NCBI GenBank assembly: GCA_028703735.1
Contig: JAQVMI010000032.1
Coordinates: 1 to 10,821, forward strand
Source: Candidatus Cloacimonadota bacterium
Lineage (GTDB): Bacteria; Cloacimonadota; Cloacimonadia; Cloacimonadales; Cloacimonadaceae
Length of the DNA: 10,821 nt
Direction of reading: 5' to 3'
Shown here: piece by piece, positions 6,808-10,821 of the stretch
Position numbering within the stretch: the stretch's first letter is position 1
Layout of the letters: each line of letters begins with the position of its first letter
Made by a program: the position numbers and the translations under genes
The notes under the pieces: model-generated
The model's input: the letters and a program-made list of their open reading frames with translations, nothing else
Told to the model about the DNA's origin: nothing
The model's database searches: none

Positions 6808-7442
6808 CGGGCTTTATGTCAACTCTTGGCTTGTGGATGGCTGTCTTTTTTACGTTTAGCATATTTAGCTTTCTTTATAAGGATAACCCCCTTTACAAGC
6901 TTTCGGAACAGATATTCGTAGGCTTATCTGCTGCATATTGGCTGGTTTACACGTTCTTTAGCATGATGATGCCAAATTTAATAGTGAAGCTAAGCAGTGA
7001 TTTTAAAGGGAACATAATCCTGCTAATCCCTGCCACGCTTGGCTTTATGATGTTGCTGCGTATATTTCCCAAAACGCAATGGTTCAGCCGTTTTCCCATT
7101 GCGATTATGATAGGGACTTCGGCTGGAATCAACATGGTGCGTTATACCAAAAGCGATCTATTAAGCCAGGTTTCTGCCACAATGATCAATCCATTTGCAG
7201 CTGCTACCACATCTGCTATAATTGGGAACTTCCTATTGATAATTGGAACCATTTGCGGTGTCTATTTCTTCTATTTCAGTAAAAAGCAAGAGGGAATGTC
7301 TGCTGTCCCCTCAAAATTAGGTATATGGTTTTTAATGATTAGCTTTGGCGCATCATTTGGCTATACTGTTATGGCACGTGTATCTCTTTTGATTGGAAGA
7401 TTGGAATTTTTGCTAAAGGACTGGTTGCACATTATTAAATAG
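6804..7442 (+). CDS. Polytopic membrane protein, fourth gene of the module
   Basis: 212-residue inner-membrane protein with about six predicted helices (roughly 7-25, 36-56, 69-88, 96-112, 136-158, 172-192). Conserved-looking features are the early FLYKDNPLYKLSEQIFVGLSA (22-42) and the end GIWFLMISFGASFGYTVMAR followed by SLLIGRLEFLL (173-204). I recall near-identical ends in uncharacterised proteins from other phyla with the same gene neighbours. No known transporter signature is recognised. AAGGGAG (6791-6797) lies six bases before the ATG, which overlaps the previous stop as ATGA. The gene ends in TAG, and an 8-base tandem repeat begins on the very next base. It closes the module, with no clear terminator hairpin after it. 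Confidence 0.85.
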   Translation: MTGFMSTLGLWMAVFFTFSIFSFLYKDNPLYKLSEQIFVGLSAAYWLVYTFFSMMMPNLIVKLSSDFKGNIILLIPATLGFMMLLRIFPKTQWFSRFPIAIMIGTSAGINMVRYTKSDLLSQVSATMINPFAAATTSAIIGNFLLIIGTICGVYFFYFSKKQEGMSAVPSKLGIWFLMISFGASFGYTVMARVSLLIGRLEFLLKDWLHIIK

Positions 7443-7522
7443 GTGCTGGAGTGCTGGGGCGCTGGGGCGCTGGGGTGCTGGAGTTTTGGAGTGCTGGAGT
7501 TTTGGAGTGCTGGGGTGCTGGA
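7443..7522. repeat. Ten-unit tandem repeat of exact period 8
   Basis: Ten consecutive 8-base units fill 7443-7522 with no indels: GTGCTGGA (four copies), GTGCTGGG (two), GCGCTGGG (two) and GTTTTGGA (two). The array starts at the first base after the membrane-module stop codon. A period of 8 excludes a coding repeat. The G/C-rich units place GGGG runs at 7456-7459, 7464-7467, 7472-7475 and 7512-7515, with GG in most other units, so a G-quadruplex on the plus strand or its RNA is conceivable. Slippage variation in copy number is expected. Confidence 0.95.
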
Positions 7523-7596
7523 GTAGAAGTGATTAAGACACTACGATATTAATAGTTTATATAGAATTTGAGCTGATGCTGAGAGAGTGCTTGCAT
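7523..7596. other. AT-rich spacer between the two repeat arrays
   Basis: 74 bases with no gene. It contains an AT-rich tract (7546-7569) with TAGAAT at 7562-7567, which resembles a -10 box, but there is no convincing -35 at proper spacing. A promoter for the downstream synthetase operon could lie here, but the evidence is weak. Confidence 0.3.
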
Positions 7597-7720
7597 AGTG
7601 AGAGCAAAGCAGTGAGACCTAAAGCAGTGAGAGCAAAGCAGTGAGACCTAAAGCAGTGAGAGCAAAGCAGTGAGACCTAAAGCAGTGAGAGCTAAAGCAG
7701 TGAGAGCAAAGCAGTGAGTA
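7597..7720 (+). repeat. GTGAG tandem array, 14/15-base units
   Basis: Eight full units plus a partial ninth. Each unit begins AGTGAGA and continues with either GCAAAGC (14-base unit), CCTAAAGC or GCTAAAGC (15-base units). The first six units alternate strictly 14, 15, 14, 15, 14, 15, followed by 15 and 14. GTGAG therefore recurs at 7598, 7612, 7627, 7641, 7656, 7670, 7685, 7700 and 7714. The array ends where the oppositely oriented TCTCAC array begins. Confidence 0.95.
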
Positions 7721-7840
7721 TCTCACATGCCGAAGGCATCTCACTTTGGAAATCTCACATGCCGAAGGCATCTCACTTTGGAAATCTCACATGCCGAAGG
7801 CATCTCACTTGTGTCAGGCATCTCACATTGGAAATCTCAC
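7721..7840 (-). repeat. TCTCAC array with embedded mini-hairpins (about 32-base units)
   Basis: Two identical 32-base units (7721-7752, 7753-7784) and a third, partly diverged one (from 7785). Each unit holds TCTCAC, then the hairpin ATGCC-GAA-GGCAT, then CTCACTTTGGAAA. TCTCAC occurs at 7721, 7739, 7753, 7771, 7785, 7803, 7821 and 7835. It is the reverse complement of the GTGAGA in the preceding array, so the two arrays face each other about a centre near 7720, where GTGAG-TAT-CTCAC itself forms a hairpin. The third unit has lost one ATGCC arm and reads GTGTCAGGCAT instead. Confidence 0.93.
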
Positions 7841-7882
7841 TAAGAGTAAGCTACATAGAAATACATAAAACAAGGATGGATT

Positions 7883-9415
7883 ATGCAACAACTACACCAA
7901 CGCTTCATACAGACCGCTAAGAAACATTCCAAGAGAATGGCTGTTTATGACAAAGCCACCAATAAAGATTATACATATGGAAAAATGCTTATTGCTTCAT
8001 TGATATTAAAACATCACATCGGTTCAATAAAAGGTAAGTATGTAGGAATACTGCTTCCAACCTCTATGGGTTGCATGTTGGCTGTTTTGGGAACCCTGAT
8101 GAATGGTAAAATCCCCGTGATGATAAACTATGCTACAGGTGCCATAGAAAACTCGCGCTATGCAAGGGAGAAATGCCAGTTTAAAACTATCCTTACCAGT
8201 AAGAAGCTATTGGAGAAGCTAAACTTGGAGCCTATAGACCACATGGTGTTTGTGGAAGACATCCTTGCCAGTGTTACCACACTATCAAAACTTAAGGCTG
8301 CTTTAATTTCCAAACTCCCCTTATCGGTAATTTTAAACTTACTCCATAAGGGAACCCCGGACGAGATTTCTGTAATTCTTTTTACCAGCGGAAGTGAAAA
8401 GGAACCAAAAGCTGTCCAGCTTTCTCATCGTAACATACTGCATAATGTAAATGCAATTCCCACTTTGGTTCATCTGGATCACAACGATGTGTTTATGAGC
8501 ATTCTCCCCATGTTTCATGTTTTTGGCTTAACCGTGGATTTTTGGTTGCCATTACTTTTGGGAGCATCTATGGTAACCTATCCTAACCCCCTGGAGTATA
8601 AAACTGTTTCGGATTTTGCCCGTTCTTATAAAGCCACATTTATTGCAGCAACACCATCATTCTTCTATGGATATATGCAAAAATCCACACCAGGAGATTT
8701 TGCTACAGTTCGTATCGCCATTGCTGGTGCGGACAAGCTGCCGGATAAAGTGTACGATGGCTTTCTAAAGAAACATGGAATCCCAATATACGAAGGTTAT
8801 GGTGCTACTGAAACCAGTCCGGTAATTTCTACAAATTATCCCGGAATTCATAAATTGGGGAGCATCGGAAAGCCCATACCAGGTGTGCAGCTTAGAATTG
8901 TGGATGTTAATACAGATAAGATTTTGGGAAACAACGAAGAAGGTAAGATTATAGTGAAGGGTGATCTGGTTATGGAAGGATACCTTCACGATTTGGAAGA
9001 GACATCACTCCGTATCCGCAATGGCTGGTATGACACTGGTGATATTGGTATTATGGATGATGATGGCTATTTATGGCATAGAGGACGCCTGAAACGCTTT
9101 GTTAAGGTAGGCGGAGAAATGGTTTCTTTAGTAAAGGTAGAGGATGTTTTAAGCAGGTTACTGCCGGAAAACGTTATTTGCTGCGTGGTTGATGTTCCCA
9201 ATCCCACCAAAGGTTCAGATGTTGTAGCAGCAGTGGCAACCGGCGATTTTGACATGCATAAAATCCTGAAGCAGCTAAAAAAAGAACTTCCCTCCATAGC
9301 AGTTCCACGTCAGTTTTACGTTATCGAAGATATTCCCATGATGGCAAGTGGAAAGGTTAATTTCCGGGCTGTGGAGACTATCTGCCGTGAAAAGAACATA
9401 AATGGTGAGAAATAG
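7883..9415 (+). CDS. Stand-alone Aas-like acyl-[ACP]/acyl-CoA synthetase (AMP-binding ligase)
   Basis: 510-residue adenylate-forming enzyme that activates a carboxylic acid, probably a fatty acid, as acyl-AMP and transfers it to a thiol carrier. Visible motifs are the P-loop FTSGSEKEPKAVQLSH (167-182), LPMFHVFGLTVDFWLPLLLGA (A4 region), AGADKL, YGATETSP (306-313), GWYDTGD (381-387), GRLKRFVKVGGEMVSL (401-416) and the catalytic Lys491 in MMASGKVNF. The FHxFGLT, RLKRFxKxxGEMVSL and LxGSGKxxF-like stretches match the synthetase half of E. coli Aas rather than FadD. The Aas N-terminal acyltransferase half is absent, so the enzyme is stand-alone. The P-loop reads KEPKA where GxPKG is usual. AAGGA (7872-7876) sets the start. 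The next gene overlaps its 3' end. A role in fatty-acid salvage for phospholipids is inference. Confidence 0.88.
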   Translation: MQQLHQRFIQTAKKHSKRMAVYDKATNKDYTYGKMLIASLILKHHIGSIKGKYVGILLPTSMGCMLAVLGTLMNGKIPVMINYATGAIENSRYAREKCQFKTILTSKKLLEKLNLEPIDHMVFVEDILASVTTLSKLKAALISKLPLSVILNLLHKGTPDEISVILFTSGSEKEPKAVQLSHRNILHNVNAIPTLVHLDHNDVFMSILPMFHVFGLTVDFWLPLLLGASMVTYPNPLEYKTVSDFARSYKATFIAATPSFFYGYMQKSTPGDFATVRIAIAGADKLPDKVYDGFLKKHGIPIYEGYGATETSPVISTNYPGIHKLGSIGKPIPGVQLRIVDVNTDKILGNNEEGKIIVKGDLVMEGYLHDLEETSLRIRNGWYDTGDIGIMDDDGYLWHRGRLKRFVKVGGEMVSLVKVEDVLSRLLPENVICCVVDVPNPTKGSDVVAAVATGDFDMHKILKQLKKELPSIAVPRQFYVIEDIPMMASGKVNFRAVETICREKNINGEK

Positions 9416-10115
9416 TCTCGAGCTATTAGCAGGATTCGTATTAAACGAGATTCCAGCTATAACACATATTCTGCATAGATTGAAGCTAACAGCTTCAGTT
9501 TTGCATCGCCAGGGCTTTGCAGAGGCTAATGCCGGCAATGTATCGATCCGGGTTAGTAAGCACCTTGCAGCACCGCTAAGAGAAGCTGGATTTTCCTTTG
9601 TAGAGGGTGAGTGGTTTCTTGTTTCCATCTCGGGAAGCCGATATAGAGATATAGCCATGGATCCGGCTTCAGGATTAGTGCTTATCCATACAGGAGACAA
9701 AGAAACCATATACCCCCACAATTGCAAACCTACCTCTGAATGGAAATGCCACAAAATGCTTCATAAACTGGATGAACAAAACTTTTATCCGTGCTTGTTG
9801 CATGCTCATCCTACAGAGATTATTGCCTTATGCCACAGTCCTCTATATAAAGATGAAGCTCTTTTGAATCAACGCCTAAGTACCCTATTGCCAGAGTTAC
9901 CGTTATATCTGGAAAAAGGAATTGCAACCTCAGATTTTGCCAAACCCGGCAGCATGGAGCTTGCAGAGGGTAGCTGTAAAGATATTAAAGATAGAAAAGT
10001 GCTGATATGGGATAAACATGGCATCCTCTGCCGAGGAACAGATATAGACCAATGTCTGGATTATCTGGAGATCGTGAATAAAGCTGCCAAGCTGTTCTTT
10101 CTATTAGGTGATTAA
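9402..10115 (+). CDS. Class II aldolase/adducin-family protein, RhaD-like
   Basis: 237-residue zinc-dependent aldolase-type enzyme. The order of motifs follows rhamnulose-1-phosphate aldolase: EANAGNVSIR (41-50, phosphate-binding loop), SISGSRYRDIAMDPASG (75-91), KPTSEWKCHKMLH with the likely catalytic Glu113, LLHAHPTEIIALCH with metal ligands His134 and His136, and VLIWDKHGILCRG with the third ligand His206. All three histidines and the glutamate are retained, so activity is likely, probably cleaving a keto-sugar phosphate to DHAP and an aldehyde. The exact substrate is not readable. The ATG at 9402 overlaps the synthetase stop by 14 bases and has a poor ribosome binding site, so translation probably depends on coupling. 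GTG at 9405 is an alternative start. No sugar kinase or isomerase is nearby. Confidence 0.85.
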   Translation: MVRNSLELLAGFVLNEIPAITHILHRLKLTASVLHRQGFAEANAGNVSIRVSKHLAAPLREAGFSFVEGEWFLVSISGSRYRDIAMDPASGLVLIHTGDKETIYPHNCKPTSEWKCHKMLHKLDEQNFYPCLLHAHPTEIIALCHSPLYKDEALLNQRLSTLLPELPLYLEKGIATSDFAKPGSMELAEGSCKDIKDRKVLIWDKHGILCRGTDIDQCLDYLEIVNKAAKLFFLLGD

Positions 10116-10146
10116 GCCACTAACACGTAATCACAGACATTTCTTC

Positions 10147-10217
10147 ACACGGGGCGTGTGCAATTACGTAATGACAGTCGCCCCCGACTGTCTGAACATG
10201 GGGCATGTGCAATTACG
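10147..10217. repeat. Intergenic three-hairpin palindromic element
   Basis: Two 22-base copies (10147-10168 and 10196-10217) share a small hairpin with a GGG loop followed by GTGCAATTACG. Copy one folds ACACG-GGG-CGTGT, copy two ACATG-GGG-CATGT. Between them lies a perfect hairpin, GACAGTCG-CCCC-CGACTGTC (10173-10192). TTACGTAA (10164-10171) is a further palindrome. The element sits between convergent genes. No T-tract follows any of the stems, so it is not a classical intrinsic terminator, although it could block transcription or protect 3' ends. Confidence 0.85.
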
Positions 10218-10227
10218 ATTTATATCA

Positions 10228-10821
10228 TCATTTGGGAAACAGTCTCATAGCTTCATTAAAGACAGTAATTGGTTTTAATCTTGTAAGGCATTCCACTTCG
10301 CAGACCTTTCTTTTTTTACCGATACAAGGAGCACAAGCTATTGAATGTCTGATAACATGGCTGTTTTCAGAAAATGGGGCTGTTTGATTCTCGTCTCCAG
10401 GACCAAAAATAGTTAAGCTATTCACTCCAAAACAGGATGCCACATGTCCCAAGCTGGAATCGGTGTTGATGAAGAAGCTGCATTTTGCTATTACTGCTGC
10501 GACATTAGATAATGCTGCACCGGTTAAAAGCCGGGTATTGGTTTTTTCGCTGATGTAACTCCCCACATCCAATTCATCCGGTCCTGCAATTACAACTACA
10601 TCGCAATTTATGGCATGTATTAGCAAGGTGATAAGCTCCACAAAATAGTCCTTATTCCATCGCCTGTATTTGTTTTTTGCCATGCAACCGGGATGAATCC
10701 CAATCAATTGCTTAGTGAGGTTTTTGTCAATTAGCCATTGCTGTGCCCAGGCTATGTTTTCTGGGGCTAAGTGAAAGTACGGGGTAAGCTCCAGAGTATC
10801 TTTTAGCTCTAAGGCTTCCTT
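10228..10821 (-). CDS. Glycosyltransferase family 9 (heptosyltransferase-like), C-terminal part
   Basis: Partial gene: 197 residues of the C-terminal half are visible, and the frame runs open off the right edge of the window. GT-B glycosyltransferase of the WaaF/WaaC class, which normally transfers ADP-heptose to the inner LPS core. Supporting motifs are LIGIHPGCMAKNKYRRW (opening of the nucleotide-sugar domain), CDVVVIAGPDELDVG, LLTGAALSNVAAVIAKCSFF, INTDSSLGHVASCFGV (family D-S/G-x-x-H region), LTIFGPGDENQTAP and a cysteine-bearing tail, CAPCIGKKRKVCEVEC. The TTG at 10707 is not a credible start, because in-frame protein-like sequence (TPYFHLAPENIAWAQQWLI) continues upstream of it. The gene is convergent with the aldolase gene. 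The sugar donor is unproven, and other GT9 enzymes use related donors. Confidence 0.88.
   Translation of the reverse strand, partial: KEALELKDTLELTPYFHLAPENIAWAQQWLIDKNLTKQLIGIHPGCMAKNKYRRWNKDYFVELITLLIHAINCDVVVIAGPDELDVGSYISEKTNTRLLTGAALSNVAAVIAKCSFFINTDSSLGHVASCFGVNSLTIFGPGDENQTAPFSENSHVIRHSIACAPCIGKKRKVCEVECLTRLKPITVFNEAMRLFPK

Noticed and set aside
7597..7840. CRISPR array
   Set aside because: Units are 14/15 or 32 bases, directly abutting, with no unique 30-40-base spacers and no cas genes.
7828..7857. Promoter TTGGAA-N18-TACATA before the synthetase gene
   Set aside because: Match to consensus is poor at both boxes, and the TTGGAA is simply part of the repeat unit.
7714..7920. 68-codon plus-strand ORF across the TCTCAC array
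   Set aside because: Its peptide (SHAEGISLWKSHMPKASH and so on) is a direct translation of the DNA repeats, it has no ribosome binding site, and it runs into the synthetase gene in another frame.
9275..9754. 159-codon minus-strand ORF
   Set aside because: It is the antisense of the synthetase end and aldolase start, both of which carry clear family motifs; its own peptide is not recognisable.
10173..10192. Intrinsic terminator at the perfect 8-bp hairpin
   Set aside because: There is no T-tract on either strand after the stem, so it is kept as a palindromic repeat rather than called a terminator.
10205..10387. 60-codon plus-strand ORF
   Set aside because: It lies antisense to the conserved C-terminus of the family 9 glycosyltransferase and has no plausible start signal.
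10228..10707. Glycosyltransferase starting at TTG 10707
   Set aside because: Translation upstream of this TTG is protein-like and open to the window edge, so the gene is partial rather than short.

Overview
The window is AT-rich, compactly organised DNA from a Gram-negative-type bacterium. It carries a lipobox lipoprotein, a family 9 (LPS heptosyltransferase-like) glycosyltransferase, a sigma-54-type two-component pair, and operons built from 4-base ATGA overlaps. The best guess for the host is an anaerobe such as Candidatus Cloacimonadota (WWE1). That guess rests on remembered resemblance of the membrane-gene families and general style, not on a database match.

Layout. (1) 6-3044: an operon of a soluble histidine kinase, an NtrC-type sigma-54 activator with a GTG start inside the kinase gene, and a small nitroreductase overlapping the activator by ATGA. 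(2) 3045-3278: a spacer with a possible 41-codon TTG-start ORF, a sigma-70-like promoter and a compact repeat/palindrome element. (3) 3279-4076: a helical lipoprotein, followed by a hairpin-plus-U-tract terminator at 4101-4142. (4) 4182-7442: four tightly coupled genes for a membrane module of unknown function. They encode a DUF6754-like protein with an external Fn3-like domain and a cytoplasmic alpha/beta domain, two six-helix membrane proteins, and a protein whose alpha/beta domain is predicted to lie outside the membrane. This is the best candidate in the window for an undescribed system.

(5) 7443-7882: 440 bases with no credible gene but dense repeats. Ten exact 8-base units begin on the base after the stop codon. 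They are followed by nine GTGAG-type half-sites facing eight TCTCAC half-sites, the latter interleaved with ATGCC-GAA-GGCAT mini-hairpins. (6) 7883-10115: a stand-alone Aas-like acyl-ACP/acyl-CoA synthetase overlapping a RhaD-like class II aldolase. (7) 10116-10227: an intergenic cluster of three hairpins between convergent genes. Its two outer copies differ only by one compensatory base pair. (8) 10228-10821, minus strand: the C-terminal part of a family 9 glycosyltransferase that runs off the window.

How the genes work together: the kinase and activator presumably control sigma-54 promoters, but none is recognisable in the spacers here, so the target is open. The membrane module may act with the lipoprotein as one envelope assembly. 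The synthetase and glycosyltransferase point to lipid and envelope metabolism. Functional statements for the membrane module are inference.
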